DNA from: Noviherbaspirillum aridicola
Lineage (GTDB): Bacteria; Pseudomonadota; Gammaproteobacteria; Burkholderiales; Burkholderiaceae_D
Direction of reading: 5' to 3'
Assembly: GCF_019656455.1 (NCBI RefSeq)
Contig: NZ_BPMK01000009.1
Location: 1 to 64,000 of the forward strand
Length of the DNA stretch: 64,000 nt
Positions within the stretch are counted from its first letter, which is position 1. Each line of letters begins with the position of its first letter. A model generated the notes under the pieces. It did no database searches. It was not told the DNA's origin and saw nothing but the letters and a program-made list of their open reading frames with translations. This document shows, piece after piece, positions 17,337 through 27,000 of this stretch. Both the position numbers and the translations under genes were made by a program.

Positions 17337-19085
17337 TCAGGCCGCCCGCAGCTCCTCCACCGCCTCGGCGATCGCCGCCGGCTCCGACATCTTCAGTATC
17401 CGGCGGGTGCGCGGGCCGATGTCGGACAGGTCGCTGTTGAGAATCTCCTGCTTGACCATCAGCAGCTGCGACGGGTGCATTGAGAACTCGCGCAGGCCCA
17501 TGCCGAGCAGCAGCCGGGTGAGCTTGGGGTCCCCCGCCATCTCCCCGCAGACGGATACCGGAATGCCGGCCTTGGCGCCGGTGGCGATGGTGGTCGACAG
17601 CAGGTACAGCACCGCCGGATGCAGCGGGTTGTACAGGTGCGCGACTTCATGGTCGGCACGGTCGATGGCCAGCGTGTACTGGATCAGGTCATTGGTGCCG
17701 ACCGAGAGGAAATCCAGCCGCTTGACGAACATCGGCAGCGCCAGCGCGGCGGCGGGGATTTCGATCATCGCGCCGACCGGCATCAGGGGGTCGAACTTCT
17801 TGCCGGCCTCGCGCAGCTGCGCCTTGGCCTGCTCGAGCAGCGACAGCGCCTGGTCGATCTCGAAGGCATGCGCGAGCATCGGGATCAGCAGCTTCACCGG
17901 ACCGTGGGCGGAGGCCCGGAGGATGGCGCGCAGCTGCGCCAGGAACATCTGCGGCTCGGCCAGGCAAAAGCGTATCGCGCGCAGCCCCAGCGCGGGATTG
18001 AGCGAGGTGTGCTCGATCGCGTCGAGCGGCTTGTCGGCGCCGATGTCGAGCGTGCGGATCGTCACCGGCCGCCCCTTCATCGCCGTCACCGCCTGCCGGT
18101 AGGACTCGAACTGCTCATCCTCGGTCGGCAGATGCTTGGCATGGCCGACCCGGCCCATGAACAGGAACTCCGAGCGGAACAGGCCGACGCCGGTGGCGCC
18201 GGCATCGAGCGCCGCCGGACAATCGTCGGGCAGCTCGATGTTGGCCAGCAGCGTGATCTCGGTGCCGTCCCGGGTGACGGCAGGCGTCTTGCGCAGCTTG
18301 GACAGCTTCTTGCGCTCGCGCGCCAGCCGCTGCTGGCGCTCGCGATACTGGTCCAGCACACCCGGCGTGGGATCGACGATCACCACCCCGTGGTCGCCGT
18401 CGATGATGACCCAGTCGTCCTGCCGGATCAGGGCCGAGGCGTTGTACATGCCGACGGCGGCGGGGATGTCGAGGCTGCGCGCGACGATCGCGGTATGCGA
18501 GTTCTGGCCGCCGAGATCGGTGACGAAGCCGCCGAATGCCCTGTCCTTGAACTGCAGCATGTCGGCGGGAGAGATATCGTGCGCGATCACGATCAGGCGC
18601 CCCGCGCCCTCCTCGCCGTCCTGCGCCGGCAGGGTGATGGCGCTGCCGGTCAGCACCTTGAGCACCCGCTCGCCGACCTGCTGGATGTCGCTCTTGCGCT
18701 CGCGCAGGTAGGCATCCTCGATCTCGTCGAACTGCGCCGACAGCTCCTCGATCTGCGTCACCAGCGCCCATTCCGCGTTGTAGTGGCGGCTGCGGATGAT
18801 GTCGAGCGGGACCTCGGCGATCATCGGGTCCGACAGGATCAGCGCATGCACATCGATGAAGGCGCCGAGCTCGGCCGGGGCTTCCTTCGGCAGCTCGTTC
18901 CACATGGTCTGCAGTTCCTGGTGCACGGTCTCGATGGCCTTCTGCAGGCGCTGCACCTCGGCCTCGACCTGTTCTTCCGACACCAGATAGTGCTTGACGT
19001 CGAGCGCCGCCGGCGCGACCAGGTGCGCGCGCCCGATCGCGATGCCGCGCGATACCGGAATCCCGTGGAGCGTGAAGGAAGCCAT
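17337..19085 (-). CDS. ptsI: Phosphoenolpyruvate-protein phosphotransferase (PTS Enzyme I)
   Basis: 582 residues, the normal length. Enzyme I takes phosphate from PEP and passes it to HPr. The phosphorylated His197 lies in GGQNSHTAI, and the active-site Cys513 in SVCGEMAGDPKL is intact. It is the last gene of a minus-strand cluster gshA-gshB-EIIA-ptsH-ptsI and follows ptsH by 7 bases. No EIIB or EIIC sugar permease is present nearby, which suggests a regulatory rather than sugar-import role. Confidence 0.97.
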   Translation of the reverse strand: MASFTLHGIPVSRGIAIGRAHLVAPAALDVKHYLVSEEQVEAEVQRLQKAIETVHQELQTMWNELPKEAPAELGAFIDVHALILSDPMIAEVPLDIIRSRHYNAEWALVTQIEELSAQFDEIEDAYLRERKSDIQQVGERVLKVLTGSAITLPAQDGEEGAGRLIVIAHDISPADMLQFKDRAFGGFVTDLGGQNSHTAIVARSLDIPAAVGMYNASALIRQDDWVIIDGDHGVVIVDPTPGVLDQYRERQQRLARERKKLSKLRKTPAVTRDGTEITLLANIELPDDCPAALDAGATGVGLFRSEFLFMGRVGHAKHLPTEDEQFESYRQAVTAMKGRPVTIRTLDIGADKPLDAIEHTSLNPALGLRAIRFCLAEPQMFLAQLRAILRASAHGPVKLLIPMLAHAFEIDQALSLLEQAKAQLREAGKKFDPLMPVGAMIEIPAAALALPMFVKRLDFLSVGTNDLIQYTLAIDRADHEVAHLYNPLHPAVLYLLSTTIATGAKAGIPVSVCGEMAGDPKLTRLLLGMGLREFSMHPSQLLMVKQEILNSDLSDIGPRTRRILKMSEPAAIAEAVEELRAA

Positions 19086-19092
19086 CGACGAC

Positions 19093-19362
19093 CTACTCGC
19101 CTTCGCCGAACTTGTTCTGGATGAGATCCACGATGGCGTCGAAACATTCCTTTTCGTCGACGCCTTCCGCCTCCAGCGTGACTTTGGCGCCCTTGCCGGC
19201 GGCCAGCATCATCACGCCCATGATGGACTTCGCATTGACGCGGCGGGCATTACGGGTCAGCCAGACCTCGCTCTTGTAGCGGGCCGCCAGCTGGGTCAGC
19301 TTCGCCGACGCGCGCGCATGCAGGCCCAGCTTGTTGATGATCTCGATTTCCTGTTGAATCAT
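19093..19362 (-). CDS. ptsH: HPr phosphocarrier protein
   Basis: 89 residues. Phospho-acceptor His15 lies in GLHARAS, and the Ser46 region (KSIMGVMMLAAGKG) is conserved, so regulation by an HprK-type kinase is possible. It relays phosphate from Enzyme I to the EIIA protein encoded 9 bases upstream. Confidence 0.97.
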   Translation of the reverse strand: MIQQEIEIINKLGLHARASAKLTQLAARYKSEVWLTRNARRVNAKSIMGVMMLAAGKGAKVTLEAEGVDEKECFDAIVDLIQNKFGEGE

Positions 19363-19371
19363 TTTTGTTTT

Positions 19372-19779
19372 TTAAGTGGGAGATAGCCGGACCCGGTTGT
19401 CGACCCGCACCGCGCCGCCCTGTCCGCCGGCAAGCGCCATTTCCACCACCACGTCGATGGTGTCGTTGCGGTAGGTGAGCGCGCGCAGCAGCATCGGCAG
19501 GCTGATGCCGGCGATGACTTCGATATGGCCGGGGTCGCACAGTTTCAGCGTGCAGTTGGAGGGCGTGCCGCCCATCACGTCGGTGATCACCAGCACGCCG
19601 GTGCCGTCGTCGAGGCGGCCGATCGCCTCGCGCGCCAGCCGGTTGACTTCATTGGTGTCCTGGTCGGCGCGCACGTCGATCGCTTCCATCCGCTCGGGCC
19701 GCGCACGGAACACGTGCGTGGCCGCGTCGATGAAGGCGCCGCCCAGCGGCGCATGCGTCAGAAGCAGTATTCCTATCAT
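19372..19779 (-). CDS. PTS EIIA component, mannose/fructose (EIIA-Man) family
   Basis: 135-residue cytosolic EIIA domain. The phosphorylated residue is His9 in LLLTHAPLG, and the DVMGGTP segment is typical. It stands alone, without a fused IIB and without IIC/IID genes. In Burkholderiales this EIIA-HPr-EI trio is an incomplete PTS thought to signal carbon or polyhydroxyalkanoate status. It lies 56 bases after gshB and is probably co-transcribed. Confidence 0.93.
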   Translation of the reverse strand: MIGILLLTHAPLGGAFIDAATHVFRARPERMEAIDVRADQDTNEVNRLAREAIGRLDDGTGVLVITDVMGGTPSNCTLKLCDPGHIEVIAGISLPMLLRALTYRNDTIDVVVEMALAGGQGGAVRVDNRVRLSPT

Positions 19780-19835
19780 GAGGGTTCAACCCGTCAAGGC
19801 GGATTCGGTTGCGGGGCGCGGCCGGCGCAGGGCCA

Positions 19836-20777
19836 TCAGCCGCACTGCCGCTCCAGCGCATCGATGAACATGCCGGCCACGTTGAAGCCGGTCTGTTGCG
19901 CGATCTCCTGGAAGCAGGTCGGGCTGGTGACGTTGATTTCGGTCAGGTAATCCCCAATGGCGTCCAATCCTACCAGCAACAGGCCGCGGCTCCAAAGCAC
20001 CGGGGCAAGCGCTTCGCCGATTTCGCGGTCGCGCGCCGACAGCGGCTGCGCCACGCCGAGCCCGCCGGCGGCGAGATTGCCCCGCACTTCGCCGCCCTGG
20101 GGAATGCGCGCCAGGCTGTAGGGCACGACCTGGCCGCCGATCAGCAGGATGCGCTTGTCGCCCTTGACGATGTCGGGAATGAAGCGCTGCGCCATGATCG
20201 TGCGCGCGCCGTTGCCGCCCAGGGTCTCGATGATGGAGCCGAGGTTGAGCCCGTCCTCGCGCACGCGGAAGATGCCGGCGCCGCCCATGCCGTCGAGCGG
20301 CTTGAAGATGACGTCGCGGTGCTCGGCATGGAAGGCGCGCAGCCTGGCCGCATCGCTGGTGACCAGGGTGGGCGCGGTGAACTGCGCGAAGCGCGCGATC
20401 GCCAGCTTTTCATTGTGGTTGCGGATCGCTTCCGGGCGGTTGAAGACGCGCGCGCCCTGCTGCTCCGCCACTTCCAGCAGATAGGTCAGGTACACGTACT
20501 CCATGTCGAAAGGCGGGTCCTTGCGCACCAGCACCGCGTCGAACCCGTCGAGCCCGGAGACGACGCGGGCGTCGGCGCGGAACCAGTCCTTCGCATCTCC
20601 GGTGAGATGGATGCGCGCCGCCTGCGCCGTCACCCGCCCTGCCTCCAGCGCCATGTGCCGCTGCTCGAAGGCGTGCACCTCGTGTCCGCGCGAGGCCGCC
20701 TCGGCCATCATCGCGTAGGTGGTGTCCTTGTAGGTCTTGAACTGTTCGAGCGGGTCGGCGAGGAAGGCGATTCTCAT
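19836..20777 (-). CDS. gshB: Glutathione synthetase
   Basis: 313 residues. Joins gamma-glutamylcysteine and glycine with ATP. It shows the proteobacterial GshB N-terminus (MRIAFLADPLEQF), the ATP-grasp core with KPLDGMGGAGIFR near 150-163, and the C-terminal LLVGLDAIGDYLTEINVTSPT region carrying the Mg-binding Glu/Asn. The ATG overlaps the gshA stop by one base (TGATG), so the two enzymes of glutathione synthesis are translationally coupled. Confidence 0.96.
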   Translation of the reverse strand: MRIAFLADPLEQFKTYKDTTYAMMAEAASRGHEVHAFEQRHMALEAGRVTAQAARIHLTGDAKDWFRADARVVSGLDGFDAVLVRKDPPFDMEYVYLTYLLEVAEQQGARVFNRPEAIRNHNEKLAIARFAQFTAPTLVTSDAARLRAFHAEHRDVIFKPLDGMGGAGIFRVREDGLNLGSIIETLGGNGARTIMAQRFIPDIVKGDKRILLIGGQVVPYSLARIPQGGEVRGNLAAGGLGVAQPLSARDREIGEALAPVLWSRGLLLVGLDAIGDYLTEINVTSPTCFQEIAQQTGFNVAGMFIDALERQCG

Positions 20778-22075
20778 CAGTAGATTTCCGGATTGGGGTC
20801 GGTCTTTTCCAGCTCGAGAGAAGCGGCCAGCAGCGCCATGCGCGCCACCACGCCGTACATGTAGAAGCGGTTGGGGGCGGCGGTGCCCGGCTTGGCCTGC
20901 AGGTCGGGCAGCGCATGCTGCTGCGCGAAGGCCAGCGGCACGAAGTGCGCGCCGGGCGAATTGAGGTTCTCGTCCACGCCGCGCTCGGCGTGTACGCGGT
21001 AGAAGCCGCCGACCACGTAGCGGTCGATCATGTACACCACCGGCTCGGCGACGGCGTCATTGATGCGCTCGAAGGTGTGCACGCCTTCCTGGATGATGAC
21101 GTCGGAGACTTCCAGGCCTTCCTTCACCACCGCCATCTTGTTGCGCTGCTTGCGGTTGAGGTCGCGCACTTCGCTCGCATCCCTGACCGTCATGATGCCC
21201 ATGCCATAGGTGCCGGCATCGGCCTTGACGATCACGAACGGAGTCTCCTTGATGCCGTATTCCTTGTACTTCTTGCGGATCTTGGTGAGCAGCGTGTCGA
21301 CATTCGAGGCCAGGCAATCCTCGCCGGTGCGCTCGTGGAAATTGATTTCGCCGCAGCGGGCGAAATACGGATTGAGCATCCAGCCGTCGATGTCGATCAT
21401 CTTGGCGAATTTCTTCACCACCTCGTCGTAGGCGGCGAAGTGGTTGGTCTTGCGGCGCACCGCCCAGCCGGCGTGCAGCGGCGGCAGCAGGTTCTGTTCG
21501 TGCAGGCCCTCGAGCACCTTGGGGATGCCCGACGACAGGTCGTTGTTGAGCAGGATGGTGCAGGGGTCGAAGTTCTTCAGGCCGAGCCGGCGGCCGTTGG
21601 CGGAGCGCTCGAGCGGCTCCAGCGTCAGCGTGCTGCCGTCGGGCAGGTCGATGTTGGTCGGCTCCTTGACGTCCTCGGACAGCGAGCCGAGCCGCACGTT
21701 GAGGCCGGTCTGGCGGAAGATCTGGATCAGCCGCGCGACGTTCTGCAGGTAGAACACGTTGCGCGTATGGCGCTCGGGGATCAGCAGCAGGTTCTTGGCG
21801 TCCGGGCAGTATTTCTCGATGGCCGCCATCGCGGCCTGGACCGCCAGCGGCAGCATCTCGGGCGACAGGTTGTTGAAGCCGCCGGGGAACAGGTTGGTGT
21901 CGACCGGGGCCAGCTTGAAGCCGGCGTTGCGCAGGTCGACCGAACAATAGAACGGCGGCGTGTGTTCCTGCCACTCGAGGCGGAACCAGCGTTCGATCGC
22001 CGGGGTGGCCGCCAGGATTTTCTTTTCGAGGTCTAGCAGGGGGCCGTTCAGGGCCGTGACGAGGTGCGGGACCAT
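20777..22075 (-). CDS. gshA: Glutamate-cysteine ligase, proteobacterial GshA type
   Basis: 432 residues. Catalyses the first, rate-limiting step of glutathione synthesis (gamma-glutamylcysteine). It belongs to the beta/gammaproteobacterial GshA family that is unrelated in length to the ~518-residue E. coli enzyme. Recognisable segments are SVDLRNAGFKLAPVDTNLFPGGFNNL near 50 and FVIVKADAGTYGMG near 285. Heads the gshA-gshB-EIIA-ptsH-ptsI cluster. A strong inverted repeat lies ~90-125 bases upstream. Confidence 0.94.
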   Translation of the reverse strand: MVPHLVTALNGPLLDLEKKILAATPAIERWFRLEWQEHTPPFYCSVDLRNAGFKLAPVDTNLFPGGFNNLSPEMLPLAVQAAMAAIEKYCPDAKNLLLIPERHTRNVFYLQNVARLIQIFRQTGLNVRLGSLSEDVKEPTNIDLPDGSTLTLEPLERSANGRRLGLKNFDPCTILLNNDLSSGIPKVLEGLHEQNLLPPLHAGWAVRRKTNHFAAYDEVVKKFAKMIDIDGWMLNPYFARCGEINFHERTGEDCLASNVDTLLTKIRKKYKEYGIKETPFVIVKADAGTYGMGIMTVRDASEVRDLNRKQRNKMAVVKEGLEVSDVIIQEGVHTFERINDAVAEPVVYMIDRYVVGGFYRVHAERGVDENLNSPGAHFVPLAFAQQHALPDLQAKPGTAAPNRFYMYGVVARMALLAASLELEKTDPNPEIY

Positions 22076-22160
22076 AGGAACCTTCGGGTTATAAGCAAAC
22101 TTGCAATCGGGGGTGATGCTGATTCTAACGGTAATCCCCCGACTGCGCCGGATGTCGCGT

Positions 22161-22199
22161 GAATGAAAGCGGGCCGGCCGTGCCGCTTTTCTTTCATTC
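22161..22199. repeat. Inverted repeat upstream of gshA
   Basis: GAATGAAAG (22161-22169) and CTTTCATTC (22191-22199) are perfect 9-bp arms. Overlapping AAAGCGG and CCGCTTT (22166-22172 / 22183-22189) can pair instead. It could be an operator, a read-through terminator or a leader hairpin for the gsh-pts cluster; nothing in the sequence decides. Confidence 0.6.
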
Positions 22200-22273
22200 C
22201 TGACAAGCAGGCGGCGCGGCGGCGGCGAGGGAAAGCCGATCTGGGGGCAATTGCGAAATTTTCAAACCCCGAA

Positions 22274-22302
22274 AACAAAAAGGCGCCCCTTGCGGGGCGC
22301 CC
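22274..22302 (-). terminator. Intrinsic terminator after amtB
   Basis: On the minus strand GGGCGCCCC, a GCAA loop and GGGGCGCC form a strong stem followed by TTTTTGTTTT. It ends the porin-glnK-amtB transcript ~34 bases after the amtB stop. Confidence 0.92.
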
Positions 22303-22335
22303 GGCGGTTCCGGCGGCGGGGCCGGACCGGTGCGA

Positions 22336-23859
22336 TTACGAGTGGTAGGCCGATTCGCCGTGGCTGGAGATGTCCAGGCCTTCGCGCTCTTCCTCTTCGG
22401 TGACGCGCAGGCCGACGATCAGATCCACCAGCTTGAAGGCGATGAAGGCGACCACGCTGGACCAGATGACCGTGGTCAGCACGCCCTGGAACTGGATCCA
22501 GACCTGACCGGCGATCGAATAGTCCGGGGCGACGGCATTGGCCACGTAGTCGTAGATGCCGGTGCCGCCGAGCGACGGTGCCGCGAACACGCCGGTCAGC
22601 AGCGCGCCGAGGATGCCGCCCACGCCGTGCACGCCGAACACGTCGAGCGAGTCGTCCGCGCCGAGCATGCGCTTGAGGCCGTTGACGCCCCACAGGCAGA
22701 TGACGCCTGCCAGCAGGCCGATCACGAGGCCGCCCATCACGCCGACGAAGCCGGCCGCCGGGGTGATCGCCACCAGGCCGGCGACGGCACCGGAAGCGGC
22801 GCCCAGCATCGAGGGCTTGCCCTTGCTCATCCATTCGCCGAAGGTCCAGGACAGGGTCGCGGCGGCGGTGGCCAGCAGGGTGTTGACGAAGGCCAGGGAA
22901 GCGGTGCCGCCTGCCTCGAGCGCGGAGCCGGCGTTGAAGCCGAACCAGCCCACCCACAGCAGCGAGGCGCCGACCATGGTCAGGGTCAGGGAGTGCGGCG
23001 CCATCGCTTCGCGGCCGTAGCCGATGCGCTTGCCGACCACATAGGCGCCGACCAGGCCGGCGATCGCCGCGTTGATGTGCACCACGGTGCCGCCCGCGAA
23101 GTCGAGCGCGCCCTTCTGGAACAGCCAGCCCGCAGTCGCACCGGCCGCTTCAGCCGCGGCGGCGTCGGTGTAGGCATCCGGGCCCGCCCAGAACCAGACC
23201 ATGTGCGCGACCGGCAGGTAGGAGAAGGTGAACCACAGCACGATGAACAGCAGCACGGCCGAGAACTTGATGCGCTCGGCGAAGGCGCCGACGATCAGGC
23301 CGCAGGTGATGGCCGCGAACGAAGCCTGGAAGGCGACGAACACGAACTCCGGAATCACCACGCCCTTGCTGAAGGTCCCCGCCATCGTCTCCGGCGTGAT
23401 GCCCTTCAGGAACAGGCGGTCGAACGAGCCGATGAAGCTGCCGCCCGTGGTGAACGCCAGCGAGTAGCCGTAGATGCACCACAGGACCACCACCAGCGAG
23501 AACACCATGAACACCTGCATCAGGATCGACAGCATGTTCTTGCTGCGGACCAGGCCGCCGTAGAACAGCGCCAGGCCGGGGATGCTCATCATGATCACGA
23601 GCACGGTGCAGATCAGCAGGAAGGAAATGTCGCCCTTGTTGGGCGCCGGCGCGGCCGGTGCGGCAGCCTCGGCGGCAGGCGCGGCTGCTGCGGCAGCAGG
23701 TGCCGCCGGCGCGGCGGCAGCTTCGGCGGCGGGAGCGGCGGCCTGGGCAACGACGACGGCTTCCGCCTTGGGCGCTTCGTCCGCGGCCATGGCCGGCGCA
23801 AAGCCGACCGAGAAAAGCAGCGCGCCGGATGCCAGCACGCTTGCAAGTAGCTTCTTCAT
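22336..23859 (-). CDS. amtB: Ammonium transporter AmtB
   Basis: 507-residue inner-membrane ammonium channel of the Amt family with ~11 membrane helices. Signature segments GGLVRSKNM, the FYGG region and the conserved GVGGILGALLTGVF are present. A signal peptide (~1-25) is followed by an Ala/Pro-rich spacer (~27-73), an N-terminal extension longer than usual. It lies 12 bases after glnK, the classic PII-transporter pair: deuridylylated GlnK binds and blocks AmtB when nitrogen is plentiful. Expected to be driven by the sigma54 promoter at 25049-25064. Confidence 0.96.
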   Translation of the reverse strand: MKKLLASVLASGALLFSVGFAPAMAADEAPKAEAVVVAQAAAPAAEAAAAPAAPAAAAAAPAAEAAAPAAPAPNKGDISFLLICTVLVIMMSIPGLALFYGGLVRSKNMLSILMQVFMVFSLVVVLWCIYGYSLAFTTGGSFIGSFDRLFLKGITPETMAGTFSKGVVIPEFVFVAFQASFAAITCGLIVGAFAERIKFSAVLLFIVLWFTFSYLPVAHMVWFWAGPDAYTDAAAAEAAGATAGWLFQKGALDFAGGTVVHINAAIAGLVGAYVVGKRIGYGREAMAPHSLTLTMVGASLLWVGWFGFNAGSALEAGGTASLAFVNTLLATAAATLSWTFGEWMSKGKPSMLGAASGAVAGLVAITPAAGFVGVMGGLVIGLLAGVICLWGVNGLKRMLGADDSLDVFGVHGVGGILGALLTGVFAAPSLGGTGIYDYVANAVAPDYSIAGQVWIQFQGVLTTVIWSSVVAFIAFKLVDLIVGLRVTEEEEREGLDISSHGESAYHS

Positions 23860-23871
23860 CTCACCCCTCCT

Positions 23872-24976
<1,105 letters not shown>

Positions 24977-25048
24977 GGCGTTTCCCTTTTGTTTGTGGTG
25001 TTGAGACGAGACAGCGATAAGGTCTGTTATTGCTTTTTCCCAACTGTT

Positions 25049-25064
25049 AGCAGGACTCATGCCA
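25049..25064 (-). promoter_or_regulatory. Sigma54 promoter of the porin-glnK-amtB operon
   Basis: Minus-strand TGGCATGAGTCCTGCT has the invariant GG and GC separated by 10 bases and deviates from TGGCACG-N4-TTGCA at few positions. Predicted start ~25038, about 60 bases before the porin ATG. Two NtrC-like sites lie upstream at a typical enhancer distance. Confidence 0.78.
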
Positions 25065-25169
25065 TGCCGTATGCCACACACGGGGATAACTTTTTTTTCA
25101 TTTCGCCACTGCTTAAGTCATACTTGTGCGCCGCTTTTGGTCGTTTTGTACCCACCCATCAACACCCCC

Positions 25170-25214
25170 GCACCGGGCTGGCGCATGCCCAAGAGCATCG
25201 CACTGCCGTGGTGC
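25170..25214 (-). promoter_or_regulatory. Pair of NtrC-like enhancer sites
   Basis: GCAC-N7-GTGC occurs exactly at 25200-25214, and GCAC-N7-GCGC (one mismatch) at 25170-25184. Their centres are 30 bases apart, close to three helical turns, and ~140 and ~170 bases upstream of the predicted sigma54 start. This is the arrangement expected for cooperative NtrC hexamer binding. Confidence 0.7.
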
Positions 25215-25237
25215 GCATGAATGAACAAGGATCGAGC

Positions 25238-25480
25238 ATGAACAAGGCAAATTTCTTTGAAGACATCCAGCAGAAGCTCAACAAGGTGATCGAGAACTCG
25301 CCGGCGCGCGACCTGGAGCGCAACATGAAGGCGATGCTGACCCAGGGCTTTTCCAGGCTCGACCTGGTGACCCGCGAGGAATTCGACATCCAGTCCCAGG
25401 TGCTGGCCCGCACCCGCGCCAAGCTGGAAGCGCTGGAGCAGCGCGTCGCCGAACTGGAAGCCCAGCTCAAGAAACCCTGA
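25238..25480 (+). CDS. ubiK: Ubiquinone biosynthesis accessory factor UbiK (BMFP/YqiC family)
   Basis: 80-residue protein with an amphipathic N-terminal helix and a C-terminal coiled coil (~50-78, rich in Glu/Leu/Ala heptads). Length and the MNKANFFEDIQQKL start match UbiK, which aids aerobic ubiquinone synthesis by bringing lipid substrates to the Ubi complex. AAGGA precedes the chosen ATG; an ATG 21 bases earlier is a less likely start. Stop and the comM start overlap (TGATG). The second NtrC-like site lies just upstream. Confidence 0.92.
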   Translation: MNKANFFEDIQQKLNKVIENSPARDLERNMKAMLTQGFSRLDLVTREEFDIQSQVLARTRAKLEALEQRVAELEAQLKKP

Positions 25481-27000
25481 TGAGTCTCGCGGTCCTGAGA
25501 AGCCGCGCGTTATCAGGGATGCAGGCGCCGGAAGTGACGGTCGAGGTCCATCTGGCCAACGGCCTGCCCGCCTTCACCATCGTCGGACTGCCCGAAACCG
25601 AGGTCAAGGAAGCCAAGGACCGGGTGCGCGCCGCGCTGCAGAACGCCCGCTTCGAATTCCCCGCCCGCCGCATCACCGTCAACCTGGCGCCGGCCGACCT
25701 GCCCAAGGAATCCGGCCGCTTCGACCTCGCGATCGCGCTCGGCATCCTCGCCGCGTCCGGCCAGATGCCGGGCGATGAACTCGACGCCTATGAATTCGCC
25801 GGCGAACTGTCGCTCTCGGGCGAGCTGCGCCCGATCCGCGGCGCGCTCGCCATGAGCTACGCGATGCACCGCGCCGCCACCCGCGGCCGTCCGCGCGCCA
25901 TCATCCTGCCCGAGGCCAATGCCGCGGAGGCTGCGCTGGTACAGGACGCCGCCGTCCATCCGGCTACCTCGCTGCTGCAGGTCTGTGCCCACTTCGCGGG
26001 CCGCAACGGCGACGGCCGGCTGTCCCGCTACCGCGGCGAAGTCGATGGCGGCGCGCGAACCTATCCCGACCTGTCCGAAGTGAAGGGCCAGGCCCAGGCC
26101 AGGCGCGCGCTCGAAGTTGCGGCCGCCGGCGGCCACAGCATGCTGATGGTCGGCCCGCCCGGCACCGGCAAGTCCATGCTCGCCGCCCGCATCCCCGGCA
26201 TCCTGCCGCCGATGAGCGAGGACGAGGCGCTCGAATCGGCCGCCGTGCGCTCGCTCGCCGGCGCCTTTTCCATCGCCGACTGGAAGGTCCGTCCCTACCG
26301 CGCCCCGCACCACACCGCCTCCGGCGTCGCGCTGGTCGGCGGCGGCGGCAACCCGCGCCCCGGCGAAATCTCGCTCGCGCATCGCGGCGTGCTCTTCCTC
26401 GACGAGCTGCCCGAATTCGACCGCAAGGTGCTGGAGGTCCTGCGCGAGCCGCTCGAATCCGGCCACATCACCATCTCCCGTGCCGGCCGCCAGGCCGACT
26501 TCCCCGCCCGCTTCCAGCTCATCGCCGCGATGAACCCCTGCCCCTGCGGCTACGCCGGCCATCCATCCGGCCGCTGCCACTGCACGCCCGATCAGGTCGC
26601 GCGCTACCAGGGCAAGATCTCCGGCCCGCTGCTCGACCGCATCGACATGCAGGTACAGGTCGCCGCGCTGGCGCAGGACGAACTGATGCGGCAGGCGGAG
26701 GGCGAATCGTCAGCCGTGGTGGCCGAGCGCATCGCCCGCGCCTGGGAACGGCAGCTGCGGCGCCAGGGCAAGGGCAACCACGCGCTGAGCGCAGCCGAGA
26801 TCGATGAGCATTGCCGGGCCGATGCCAAGGCGGAAGAACTGCTGCGCGCGGCGATGACCCGGCTGCAGTGGTCGGCGCGCGCGTTTCACCGGGTGCTCAA
26901 GCTGGCGCGCACGATCGCCGACCTGGCGGAGGCGGACGGCATCGGGCCGCAGCATGTGGCGGAGGCGGTGCAGTATCGGCGGGGGTTGCGGGAGCATTGA
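25480..27000 (+). CDS. comM: ComM/YifB family AAA+ ATPase (Mg-chelatase-like)
   Basis: 506 residues. It has an N-terminal ChlI/Lon-protease-like domain (~20-140), an AAA+ core with Walker A GPPGTGKS at 225-232, and a C-terminal Mg-chelatase domain with the CPCGY cysteine motif near 345. ComM is a hexameric helicase that extends heteroduplex during integration of transforming DNA; dprA, also needed for transformation, is in this window. Coupled to ubiK by a one-base overlap. Confidence 0.94.
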   Translation: MSLAVLRSRALSGMQAPEVTVEVHLANGLPAFTIVGLPETEVKEAKDRVRAALQNARFEFPARRITVNLAPADLPKESGRFDLAIALGILAASGQMPGDELDAYEFAGELSLSGELRPIRGALAMSYAMHRAATRGRPRAIILPEANAAEAALVQDAAVHPATSLLQVCAHFAGRNGDGRLSRYRGEVDGGARTYPDLSEVKGQAQARRALEVAAAGGHSMLMVGPPGTGKSMLAARIPGILPPMSEDEALESAAVRSLAGAFSIADWKVRPYRAPHHTASGVALVGGGGNPRPGEISLAHRGVLFLDELPEFDRKVLEVLREPLESGHITISRAGRQADFPARFQLIAAMNPCPCGYAGHPSGRCHCTPDQVARYQGKISGPLLDRIDMQVQVAALAQDELMRQAEGESSAVVAERIARAWERQLRRQGKGNHALSAAEIDEHCRADAKAEELLRAAMTRLQWSARAFHRVLKLARTIADLAEADGIGPQHVAEAVQYRRGLREH

